The notes beneath the pieces are model-generated. The model was not told the DNA's origin. It saw only the letters and a program-made list of their open reading frames with translations, and searched no databases. The position numbers and the translations under genes are program-made. Below, in pieces: positions 1 to 8,000 of a stretch of DNA of 8,868 nucleotides. Within the stretch, counting starts at the first letter, position 1, and the number at the start of each line of letters is the position of its first letter. The stretch is taken from contig CBDTXZ010000126.1 of the NCBI GenBank assembly GCA_965364515.1, forward strand, positions 1 to 8,868. Direction: 5' to 3'. This DNA is from JAHEDH01 sp965364515. GTDB lineage: Bacteria > Actinomycetota > Acidimicrobiia > Spongiisociales > ZC4RG35.

Positions 1-38
1 CGACTCGAGCGTCCGAGACACCGGGCGACGGCGTCGAC

Positions 39-44
39 GAAAGG
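39..44 (+). promoter_or_regulatory. Putative ribosome binding site for the small protein
   Basis: GAAAGG lies 7 bases upstream of the GTG at 52. It is the only Shine-Dalgarno-like sequence near either candidate start, and is the reason for preferring GTG 52 over ATG 91. No clear -10/-35 pair is visible in the 51 bases to the left; the promoter may lie outside the window. Confidence 0.4.
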
Positions 45-51
45 CCCGGTT

Positions 52-372
52 GTGTCGGCATCCCGACGAGATGCAACGGTATGGTGCCGTATGGCTGATC
101 AAGCGAAGGTGAGGCAGCTGGGACGGCTGCTCGGGGCAGCGGGTCGGGCGCATCACGCAGAGTTCGGCGGGCCGAATCCAAGTTGGCCCGAGTGGTATGC
201 CGCCCATGTCCATCCCGGGATCGCAGAGCACGTCGGATTCGTGCCGAGCGTCGACGAGGTTGCCGACTGGCTCCGCGAGGCAGATGAGCGGCACCGTGCG
301 GAGGCTCCCGACGAACCCTGGCCCCAGTTCTACGCCAACCTCATTCTCGACTCCCACGCCTCGCAGGGGTAG
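52..372 (+). CDS. Small Trp/Pro-rich protein of unknown function
   Basis: A 106-residue soluble protein that I cannot assign to a named family. It has no signal peptide, membrane segment or cysteine cluster. It contains two similar units: residues 32-50 and 80-95 share a pattern of Arg, His, Ala-Glu, Pro, then Trp-Pro-x-aromatic-Tyr-Ala (WPEWYA at 45-50, WPQFYA at 90-95). The units are separated by an acidic amphipathic stretch (about 66-80). The start is uncertain. GTG at 52 has a GAAAGG Shine-Dalgarno-like sequence 7 bases upstream. ATG at 91 (residue 14) has none, but it begins just where the protein-like composition starts, giving 93 residues; the first 13 residues (Arg-rich, with Cys) look unlike the rest. 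The stop lies 20 bases before the cyclase-ATPase gene, so the two are probably co-transcribed. That the ORF is real is likely from its composition and spacing; its function is unknown. Confidence 0.65.
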   Translation: MSASRRDATVWCRMADQAKVRQLGRLLGAAGRAHHAEFGGPNPSWPEWYAAHVHPGIAEHVGFVPSVDEVADWLREADERHRAEAPDEPWPQFYANLILDSHASQG

Positions 373-392
373 CGGTTGGACGAAGAAGTTCG

Positions 393-3300
393 ATGATGGA
401 CAACGGGCCGGACAGCATGACCGCTGAAGAAAGCAGCGGTTCGTCGGAACGCCGGGTCGTTACCGCGCTGTTCTGCGACGTCGTGGGGTCGACGAGCATC
501 GCCGAGTCGATGGACCCCGAGGACTGGACCGACATCGTCGGTCGGACCATCAAGGCAATGGCCGCCTCGGTCGAGCGTTTCGGCGGCACGGTCGCCCAAT
601 TCGCCGGCGACGGGATCCTCGCCCTCTTCGGCGCGCCCGTGGCCCACGAAGACGATCCGTATCGCGCCGTCAGAGCGGGAGAGGCGATCGTCGAGTCGGT
701 TCGGTCGCTTTCCTCGGAGCACGGAGGGCTCCAGGTCCGGGTCGGGATCAACACCGGGCTCGTCGTCGCCGGAGACATCGACGCCGGCAGTCTCAACCTC
801 TACTCGGCGCTCGGTGACACACTCAACGTCGCCGCAAGACTCCAGGCCATTGCCGAACCGGACACCGTCGTCATTTCCGGAGAGACCCATGCCCTCGTAT
901 CCAACGACGTGGACGTACGTGAGATCGGACCGGCAGATCTGAAAGGCAGGTCAGGGGCGGTCGACGTCTACGAGGTCATGTCGGTCCGGGCCTCGGACGA
1001 ACGAACGCGAGGTATCTCCGGTCTCGGCAGTCCGATGCTGGGAAGGGACGCCGAGCTCTCCCAACTGGAAGAGCTGATGAGGGCGGCTGCCGTCGGAACC
1101 GGCCGGGTCGTTGCGATCCTCGGCGAGCCCGGGGTCGGGAAGAGCCGACTGGTCGAGGAGTTCGGTATCGCAGCCGAGAGCCACGATCGCGCACTCCTGG
1201 CGGTGGGGCACTGCGTTCCCTACGACGAGGACCTGCCGTATCACCTGATCGCCTCGCTCGTGCGTTCACTCGCATCGGTCACGGCCTCTGACCACCGCGA
1301 TGTCATCACCGAGGCCATCGTCGAACTGGCACGAGATGCCGGTCGCCCCGATGCGAGCGAGGTGCTGCTTCGGCTCGTCGGCATCGCCCCCGGTGAACTG
1401 GACGCGACCCCCGAGCAGCTTCGGAGCGACTACTCCGAGGCGGTCTACGGGGTGGTCGCCGGACTCGGTGCCGAGCATGCCCCGGTCGTCCTGGTGTGCG
1501 AAGATGCCCATTGGGCCGACCCGTCCTCTGTCGAACTGATGTCCGGTCTGCTGGAACGAGCACCCTCGACGCCCGTGCTCCTCGCTGTGGTGATGCGGCC
1601 CGACCGGGATTCCGAAGGATGGAGACTGCTCGCCGACGCTCGGATGATTCTGGGAGAGGCGCTGGTCGAGATGCAGCTGGGGCCGCTCGACGCAGAGGAG
1701 AGCCGGCACATGATCGCCAACCTGCTGGAGATCGAGTCTCTCCCGACGCACCTCCGCAACATGGTGCTCGACAAAGCAGAGGGCAACCCGTTCTTCCTCG
1801 AAGAAGTCGTGCGGATGCTCATCGAGCGTGGCCTGGTCGAAGAGCGTGGTGGGCGATGGTTCGCCAAGGGCGGGATCGACAAGCTCGACGTTCCGGCGAC
1901 CGTGCACGGTCTGCTCGCTTCGAGAATCGACCTGCTCGCCGCGGACGTTCGGAGGGCCGGTCGGGTGGCGGCCGTGATCGGACGTCAATTCCCTGCTGCG
2001 CTGCTGGCACGGGTCCATCCCACCGGCGACCGCCCCGACACGACCCTTCACCCACACATCGCAGCGCTCGAAGCGCACGGGATGGTCGAGCTCGCACAGA
2101 CGTCACCCGTCGTCGAGTTCTCGTTTCGCCACGCTCTGATCCACGACGTCATGTACGAGGGGCTGCTGCGACGCGAGCGGCGTCAGCTCCACTTCGCAGT
2201 CGCCGAGGCCATCGAGGAGATGTATCCGGACCGGCTCGACGAACTGGCTCCGGGCCTGGCCCGCCACTACACCGAATCGGGCAACACCGAACGCGCCGTC
2301 GGGTACTTGCTGACTGCAGGCAGGGATGCGTTGGCTCGCGGGGCTCGAGCAGAGTCACACCGCTTCTACACCCAGGCGGTCGCGATGACGCACGCCGAGA
2401 CAGATCCGGCGGCCCGGATCGACGCAGTGATCGGCCAGACCAGGAGCGGAGCGACCTTCACGCCTGGACCCGAAGCGATTGGCCTCATCGAGGAGACGCT
2501 GCCGGTCGCCGAGCAACTGGGAGACGCCGACCGGCTCGCCTCTCTCTACGTCCAGTTGCTCGGAGTCCGCAACATGCAGGGCGAGAGCTACCTGACCCAG
2601 CCATATCGTCGCCAGCTCGACGCCGCCTACGCCCTCGTTCCGAGCATGAGCGATGAAGGAATGCGAGCTCTCCTGCAGGGGATGATGGGGCTGGCCCACC
2701 GATCGGCTGACGAGTACGCAGAGTCGATCATTCCGCTCACCGAGGCGGTTGCAGCCCTCGAGAGGGCCGGCAGGCTCGGCGAGGCGTCGTTCGACGCATC
2801 CATGCTCGCCGACTCCTATGCAACAATCGGATCGTTCGCCGAGGCGAAGGCGACGATCGCCGATGCGCGACGGCTTGGCCTCGAGAGCGGCGATCCCAAC
2901 GCGGTGGCCGATGCCGACCTCATCCATGGCCGCATCTTCGCCGAGGAGGGTGAACTCGAAGAGGCGCTCGTCCACACCCGGAGGGGTCTCGAGGCGGCGG
3001 AGGCGGTCGGCAACACGTTCTGCACGCTCGCAGGCAGCTTCATGGTTGCCGATCAACAGCTTCGGCTCGGCGAGGTCGACGACGCGATCACACACCTGGA
3101 GCGGAGCACCGGTCTCGCCGAGTACTGCAACGCTGGAGGCTACGAAGCACTCGGGCAGGCATGGTTGGCTGCCGCTCGGGCGAAGCAGGGCGGTCTCGAC
3201 CCCGCGTCGTTCGATGAGCCACTCTCCAAGGCCACCAGCTCGGGCAGCCGGAGCGGCGAAGCGCTGGTTCGATTCCACCGGGCGGTCGCCACGGCAGGAT

Positions 3301-3515
3301 CCGGCAGACCCGAGGACGCCTTCGCCGACTTCGAGCGCTCGCTCGAGCTCTTCGTGGGGTATGGCGGCCTGCCGAATGCGGCGCGGGCCCACCATGCCTA
3401 TGGACAGGCCTTGGAAGCCGCCGGTCTCGTCGAAGAGGCCGAGGAGCACCTGCGTGCGGCCGACGCCATCTTCGCCCGTCTCGGGATCAAGCCGGACCCG
3501 ACAGGCAATCTCTGA
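393..3515 (+). CDS. Class III nucleotidyl cyclase - AAA/STAND ATPase - TPR regulator
   Basis: A 1040-residue cytoplasmic multidomain signalling protein. Residues about 20-198 form a class III cyclase domain. The metal-binding aspartates are D29 (FCDVVGST) and D73 (FAGDG), and the transition-state residues are N145 and R149 (LNVAAR). The base-recognition Lys and Asp of canonical adenylyl cyclases are Q69 and S138 here. Residues about 213-560 form an AAA_16/STAND-type ATPase, with Walker A GEPGVGKS at 244-251, Walker B ending in E370-D371 followed by HWAD (373-376), and a GNPFFLEE motif near 463. A FRHALIHDVMYEGLL segment near 575 is typical of this cyclase-ATPase class, and TPR-like helical repeats run from about 620 to 1030. 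There is no LuxR-type helix-turn-helix at the C-terminus. ATG codons at 393, 396 and 417 are all possible starts; a weak GAAGAAG precedes the first two. By family the protein should make cAMP or cGMP under ATPase/TPR control; the ligand is unknown and product identity is uncertain. Confidence 0.93.
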   Translation: MMDNGPDSMTAEESSGSSERRVVTALFCDVVGSTSIAESMDPEDWTDIVGRTIKAMAASVERFGGTVAQFAGDGILALFGAPVAHEDDPYRAVRAGEAIVESVRSLSSEHGGLQVRVGINTGLVVAGDIDAGSLNLYSALGDTLNVAARLQAIAEPDTVVISGETHALVSNDVDVREIGPADLKGRSGAVDVYEVMSVRASDERTRGISGLGSPMLGRDAELSQLEELMRAAAVGTGRVVAILGEPGVGKSRLVEEFGIAAESHDRALLAVGHCVPYDEDLPYHLIASLVRSLASVTASDHRDVITEAIVELARDAGRPDASEVLLRLVGIAPGELDATPEQLRSDYSEAVYGVVAGLGAEHAPVVLVCEDAHWADPSSVELMSGLLERAPSTPVLLAVVMRPDRDSEGWRLLADARMILGEALVEMQLGPLDAEESRHMIANLLEIESLPTHLRNMVLDKAEGNPFFLEEVVRMLIERGLVEERGGRWFAKGGIDKLDVPATVHGLLASRIDLLAADVRRAGRVAAVIGRQFPAALLARVHPTGDRPDTTLHPHIAALEAHGMVELAQTSPVVEFSFRHALIHDVMYEGLLRRERRQLHFAVAEAIEEMYPDRLDELAPGLARHYTESGNTERAVGYLLTAGRDALARGARAESHRFYTQAVAMTHAETDPAARIDAVIGQTRSGATFTPGPEAIGLIEETLPVAEQLGDADRLASLYVQLLGVRNMQGESYLTQPYRRQLDAAYALVPSMSDEGMRALLQGMMGLAHRSADEYAESIIPLTEAVAALERAGRLGEASFDASMLADSYATIGSFAEAKATIADARRLGLESGDPNAVADADLIHGRIFAEEGELEEALVHTRRGLEAAEAVGNTFCTLAGSFMVADQQLRLGEVDDAITHLERSTGLAEYCNAGGYEALGQAWLAAARAKQGGLDPASFDEPLSKATSSGSRSGEALVRFHRAVATAGSGRPEDAFADFERSLELFVGYGGLPNAARAHHAYGQALEAAGLVEEAEEHLRAADAIFARLGIKPDPTGNL

Positions 3516-3516
3516 G

Positions 3517-3522
3517 AGGAGA
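3517..3522 (+). promoter_or_regulatory. Ribosome binding site of the flavoprotein gene
   Basis: AGGAGA lies 6 bases before the ATG at 3529 and starts one base after the TGA of the upstream cyclase-ATPase gene (3513-3515). This placement fixes the flavoprotein start within a longer open frame that reaches far upstream, and suggests translational coupling in one operon. Confidence 0.8.
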
Positions 3523-3528
3523 CACCAC

Positions 3529-4935
3529 ATGCCCACATCCGATGTGATCGTTCTGGGGGTCGGGACCTGCGGTGAGGACGCGGCCCTTCGCCTCATGGCC
3601 AAGGGTCTGAGCGTGACGGGGATCGAGGCCCGACTCCTCGGAGGCGAGTGCGCCTACTTCGCGTGCATCCCGACCAAGGCGATGATCCGCCGTGCCAACC
3701 TGGTCGCTGAGGCTCGTCGAGCCGACGGGCTCGTGGGAACCGTGGACGTGTCCACAGACTGGTCGCTCGTCGCACGCCAGATTCGCGACGAGGTCACCGG
3801 CGGCTGGGTCGATTCGTTCGCGGTCGATCGATTCGAAGGTGCGGGTGGTCGGTTCGTGAGGGGGAGGGGTCGCCTCACGGGCCCTCGCACGGTCGCCGTG
3901 GACGGTGTGGAGTACGAGGCGAGCCGCGGCATCGTCATCGCCACCGGCTCACAGCCTGCCATCCCCCCGATCCCCGGGCTCTCCGATGTCGACTACTGGA
4001 CCACTCACGACGCCATTCAGGTCGAGGATCTCCCATCGTCGCTCATCGTGTTGGGCGGCGGAGCCGTGGGATGCGAGCTCGGGCAGGTGTTCGCGCGTTT
4101 CGGTGTCAACGTCACGATCATCGAGGGGCGAGACCGCATCCTTCCCGGCGAGGACCCGGTGGCTTCCAGTGCGGTCGCGGAGGCGTTCGAAGCCGAAGGC
4201 ATCCAGGTGATCGCTGGGGTGATGGTGCAACAGGTCTCGGGAGATGACAGCACCATCACGGCGAAGCTCAGCGACGCTACCGAGGTGTCGGCCGATCGTC
4301 TCCTCGTCGCCACCGGCAGGAGGGTCGTCCTCGACGGCCTCGGGCTTGACGCCGCGGGCATCGACGATTCGGGGGGAGTCATCGCCGTGAACGAGCGGCT
4401 CCAGGCCGCTCCCGGCATCTGGGCCATCGGCGATGTCACCGGACTCGGGATGTTCACCCACGTCGCGATGTACCAAGGCTCGATCGCAGTCGCCGATCTT
4501 CTCGGACAGGAGCCCACCCCGGCCGACTACTCGGTGCTTCCCAGAGCCACGTTCACCGATCCCGAAGTCGGGTCGGTCGGCCTGACCGAGGCCGAAGCCG
4601 TCGAGGCGGGCCACGACGTCGACGTCGCCGTCAAACAGCTTGGTGCCACATTTCGTGGCTGGCTGCATCGAACCGGGAATGGCGGCGTGCTCAAGTTCGT
4701 GGTCGACCGATCGACCGGACAGCTGCTGGGCGCGACCTCGGTCGGCCCGCGTGGCGCCGAGCTGCTGGGAATGCTGACCGTCATGATGAAGACGAGCATG
4801 CCGGTGTCGGATCTCATCGACATGATCCATGCGTTCCCGACCTTCTACGGAGGGGTGGGTGAAGCGGTCGGAGCCTTCGGTCGCGGCGTGGGTCGGGTGC
4901 TCGACCCCGATACGACTCCGATGTTCACCGACTAG
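3529..4935 (+). CDS. FAD-dependent pyridine nucleotide-disulfide oxidoreductase (lipoamide dehydrogenase-like)
   Basis: A 468-residue flavoprotein, the usual length for the lipoamide dehydrogenase/glutathione reductase/mercuric reductase superfamily. In order: the FAD-binding GVGTCG at 10-15 with E33 at the end of the second strand; the redox-active disulfide C41-x4-C46 in GGECAYFACIPTK; an ATG motif at 138-140; the NAD(P)-binding GGGAVG at 176-181 followed by E199, which favours NAD(H) over NADP(H); the second FAD motif AIGD at 299-302; and the C-terminal dimerisation domain. At the end, where lipoamide dehydrogenase has HAHPT with its catalytic His, this protein has HAFPT (434-438), with Phe at 436. 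It also has a longer Gly-rich tail than E. coli Lpd. A flavin- and NAD(P)H-linked redox reaction is well supported; a true lipoamide dehydrogenase role is unlikely, since no 2-oxoacid dehydrogenase gene is adjacent and the His is missing. It lies 13 bases behind the cyclase-ATPase gene, presumably in the same operon. Confidence 0.93.
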   Translation: MPTSDVIVLGVGTCGEDAALRLMAKGLSVTGIEARLLGGECAYFACIPTKAMIRRANLVAEARRADGLVGTVDVSTDWSLVARQIRDEVTGGWVDSFAVDRFEGAGGRFVRGRGRLTGPRTVAVDGVEYEASRGIVIATGSQPAIPPIPGLSDVDYWTTHDAIQVEDLPSSLIVLGGGAVGCELGQVFARFGVNVTIIEGRDRILPGEDPVASSAVAEAFEAEGIQVIAGVMVQQVSGDDSTITAKLSDATEVSADRLLVATGRRVVLDGLGLDAAGIDDSGGVIAVNERLQAAPGIWAIGDVTGLGMFTHVAMYQGSIAVADLLGQEPTPADYSVLPRATFTDPEVGSVGLTEAEAVEAGHDVDVAVKQLGATFRGWLHRTGNGGVLKFVVDRSTGQLLGATSVGPRGAELLGMLTVMMKTSMPVSDLIDMIHAFPTFYGGVGEAVGAFGRGVGRVLDPDTTPMFTD

Positions 4936-4940
4936 CCGCA

Positions 4941-4965
4941 CCTCCGTACCCGGGATCGAACCAGG
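4941..4965 (-). other. tRNA T-arm-like sequence without a tRNA body
   Basis: Read on the minus strand, 4965-4949 gives CCTGG-TTCGATC-CCGGG: a 5-pair stem (one G-T pair) around a consensus T-loop. It is followed by TACGGAGG (4948-4941), which sits where the 3' acceptor strand would be. No matching CTCCGTA acceptor half, D-arm or anticodon arm is found on the 5' side, and no CCA follows. It is a tRNA 3'-end remnant, an attachment-site scar or a chance match; I favour chance or remnant. Confidence 0.25.
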
Positions 4966-4975
4966 AGCGATGTCA

Positions 4976-5001
4976 CGCTGCCCTGCGGATTTCCGGGAGC
5001 G
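4976..5001. terminator. Possible bidirectional terminator hairpin between convergent genes
   Basis: An interrupted inverted repeat in the 78-base gap between convergent stop codons: CGCT (4976-4979) pairs with AGCG (4998-5001), CC with GG, and an inner CGG with CCG closes over an ATTT loop (4989-4992). That makes about nine pairs with two small bulges. There is no T-run on either side, so intrinsic termination is only suggested by position and pairing. Confidence 0.35.
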
Positions 5002-5013
5002 CCAATCGGCGAA

Positions 5014-8000
5014 TCAGGCCGACCCGTCGATCACCGACTGCGCCCACTCCCACAAGCCGTGAGCTCCGGCGGGAACGGTCATCTCCTCGATCCGACCGAG
5101 ATACCGATCACGCGCCTCGTGGTCAGGCGGCAGCATCCGGGTGACGGTGGTCAACCCGAGGAACTCCTGCCAGACCAGACCCTGCTCCTGCATCCATCGA
5201 AGCAGAGCATCGGCTCCTGCGGAGCCTCCGGCGACGTCGCCTTCCCCCAGTTGGACCAGGACATCAGCCCAGCGACGCGACGGTGACGTGAACACACCTG
5301 GCGGCAGCGACTTCGCCATCTCTGCGGCAAGCTGCAACTTCTCGAGATCGTCCAGCAGCGCCGCACCGAGCACCGCCAACCACACCGAGATCCCCGGTGC
5401 GAACGAGGTCTCCTCGAAGTGACGAACGCCGATTTCGAACACCTTCGCCGGGTCGCCGTCGAGCAGGGCGAATGTCGCCTCCACGCGTTCGACCCCCAAC
5501 CGTGCCTGCACATCGGAGGTGCCGGAGTCGAGAAGGGCCCGGGCGTCATCGAGGTGGAGGTCGGCCTGCTGGCGGTTTCCGCGTCGAAGCTCCAGATCGG
5601 CGAGCGCCGAGAGCCGATGGACCTGATCCGAGGGCTCCGGTGACCAGAACGAATCGACGAGTACCTCCTCCGCCTCGTCCAGGCGGAGTCGATAGAGCAG
5701 CAACCCGGCGAGGTTGCCCGCCACGAACGACGCATGGTTGCGGTCGCCGATCCGTTTGGACTCCTCGAATGCAGCGCTCGTTGCCTCGAGGGTCTCGTCC
5801 AGCGCCTGCGAGGCGTATCCGATGTTGATGAGTGCTCGCAGCTTCGTGTCGACGAGTTCGTGCTCGGTGCAGAGCGCAAGGGCCCCGCGCAGCAGCGCCA
5901 TCGCCTGGTGATACCGAGACGCAGACAAGGCGGTGCCTCGCGTGATCATGGCGTCCGCGATCGCCTCGGTGAGATCGAGTTTCTCCACCGCCGCCAGTGC
6001 TCGATCGGCGACGGAGGCTGCGGCTTCGTCGTCGCCGGTGAGGAGATGGACCCGGGCCAGGTCGACGGCCGCCCAGGCGAGGTACGGGTCGTCGGCCAGA
6101 TCCGGATACCGATCGAGATGGTCGATCAGGAGCTGCTTGACCGTCGCCGACCGTCTCATGGCGTTGGCCACCCGACCGGCGATGGCGATCGATCGATGGC
6201 GGACGGCGACATCGTCGAGCTCGGCGGCGAGCGATGCCAGCGCCTCGGCGTGTCGGTCGGCCGTTGCTCCTTCCGACAGACGAACTGCCGCCAGAGCGGC
6301 GTATTCGTGGAGGTCCACTGCGAGTTCCTGCGGGGCCACCGGGAGCGCCAGTTCGACCAGCGACAGGATCTGCTCATAGGCGTGCAAGGACCGGGCGCGA
6401 TCGATGGCCGCCTGGAGTGACGCCACCAGCTCCTGCTGGAGTTGGGGGTCGTCCTCTCCTGCGTACTCGGCAGCCGACACGAAATGGGCAGCTGCCACCG
6501 GCGCCAGCTCCGGATCGCCGAGATCGCGGAAATAACGGGCGACCATGAGGTGCAGGTCGTGGCGGTCCGTCCGGGCGATGCGCCCGTAGGTCACTTCTCG
6601 CAGCATCCCCTGCACCCATTGGTACTGTCCGAGCTCGGGGGAGCGGGCATCGCGGACCAGTGTCAAGACCTCGTGCCGGACCAGGTCGCCCAGCCGACGT
6701 TCGAGTTTGTCGAGATCCTCGTCACGCAGCGCCGCCAGACCCTCGAGCGTGAACGACTGGCCCAGCACGGCAGCATCTCGGGCGACGTCGCGCTCTCCCT
6801 GCGACAGGCGATCGAGTCGGGCAGAGATCACCGCCTGCACCGAGCTGGGCACGTGGATCTCCGTGAGGTCGCCCTGGACCGAAACGCCCGAGTCGGTGAC
6901 CACGAGTCGCCCGTCGCCCATCAGCGTCCTGAGCATCTCGACTGCGAACAGCGGTACGCCTTCGGCGGCCGCCACGATCCGCTCGACTGCGCTGTCGGGG
7001 ATGCCCTCCACTGCGCCGGCGATCAGGTCGGCCATCTCGCTGTCAGCGAGTGGCCCGAGATACAGCGACGCGAACCCGGGCCGCCCCGAGCCCCAGTCCG
7101 GGCGGCGATCCAACAGGTCCGGCCGAGCCATGGTGACCACCATGATCGGGTGGTTGCGGGACCAGTCGGGCAGCTCTTCGACGAACTCGAGCAGGCTGGG
7201 GTCGGCCCAGTGGAGGTCCTCGAAGACCAGTACGGTGCTGCCTCTGGCTGCGATGCCCTCGAAGAAGGTGCGCGCCGCAGCGAACAGCTCGGTTCGCTCG
7301 CCGCCGACCGACTCTCCGACGCCCAGGAGACCGGCCAGTCGCGGACGTACCCAGTCGATCTCGTCTTCCGGAACGAAAGTCTCGACGGCGTTGGCGAGCC
7401 GTTCGGCGGTGACCTCCGGCGGATCGGTCTCCTGAATACCGGCGCGACCGCGGATCATCTCCCCGAGGGCCCACAGCGCCAATCCGTCTCCATACGACGG
7501 CGACCTGCCCTCGTGCCAGTAGATGTCCTCGACCAGACCGTCGACGTAGTTGGAGAACTCTCGGATCAGCCGGCTCTTGCCGATGCCCGCCTGACCGACG
7601 AGCGACACCAGACGGGCCCGTTGATCGCGTCCGGTGGCCGTCAGCGTGTCCTTCAACAGCCTGAGCTCAGACGCTCGACCCACGAACGGCGGTTCCAACA
7701 TGTCGACACGTCCTCGACCACCGCGCTCGCTGAGGACCCGGGTGGCCTTCCAGGCGACGACCGGTTCCTCCTTGCCCTTCACCTGATGTGTTCCGGCCGG
7801 CTCCAGATCGATGGCCCGGTTGACGAGACTCGCCGTCACATCGCCGATGAAGACGGTGCCTGGTTGGGCCAGTGACTGCAGCCGTGATGTGGTGTTCACC
7901 AGATCTCCGAGCAGGAGCCCCCGCTCGTTGCCACCGGGACCGACTGCAACCTCGCCGGTCATCACGCCGGAGCGGGCCGCCAGGTCCGGAACCCCGAGCC

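Noticed and set aside
1496..2656. A 386-codon plus-strand open frame overlapping the left regulator
   Set aside because: Arg-rich frame-shifted shadow of the ATPase domain, without motifs or a ribosome binding site.
3300..3515. A C-terminal LuxR-type helix-turn-helix in the left regulator, as in some cyclase-ATPase proteins
   Set aside because: The C-terminus ends in TPR-like helices with no DNA-binding motif.
2749..3528. A 260-residue N-terminal extension of the flavoprotein frame
   Set aside because: The extension is Arg/Ser-rich shadow sequence overlapping the regulator; the FAD motif begins right after the ATG at 3529, which has a good ribosome binding site.
2355..3602. A 415-codon open frame on the minus strand opposite the left regulator's TPR region
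   Set aside because: Low-complexity composition, no domain motif, and it spans the junction of two convincing plus-strand genes.
4941..5016. A complete tRNA gene on the minus strand
   Set aside because: Only the T-arm fits. There is no 5' acceptor match, D-arm or anticodon arm at the required distances.
6442..7875. A 477-codon open frame on the plus strand opposite the zinc-ribbon cyclase gene
   Set aside because: It is antisense to a well-supported ATPase domain and has no recognisable motif; long spurious frames are expected opposite GC-rich genes.
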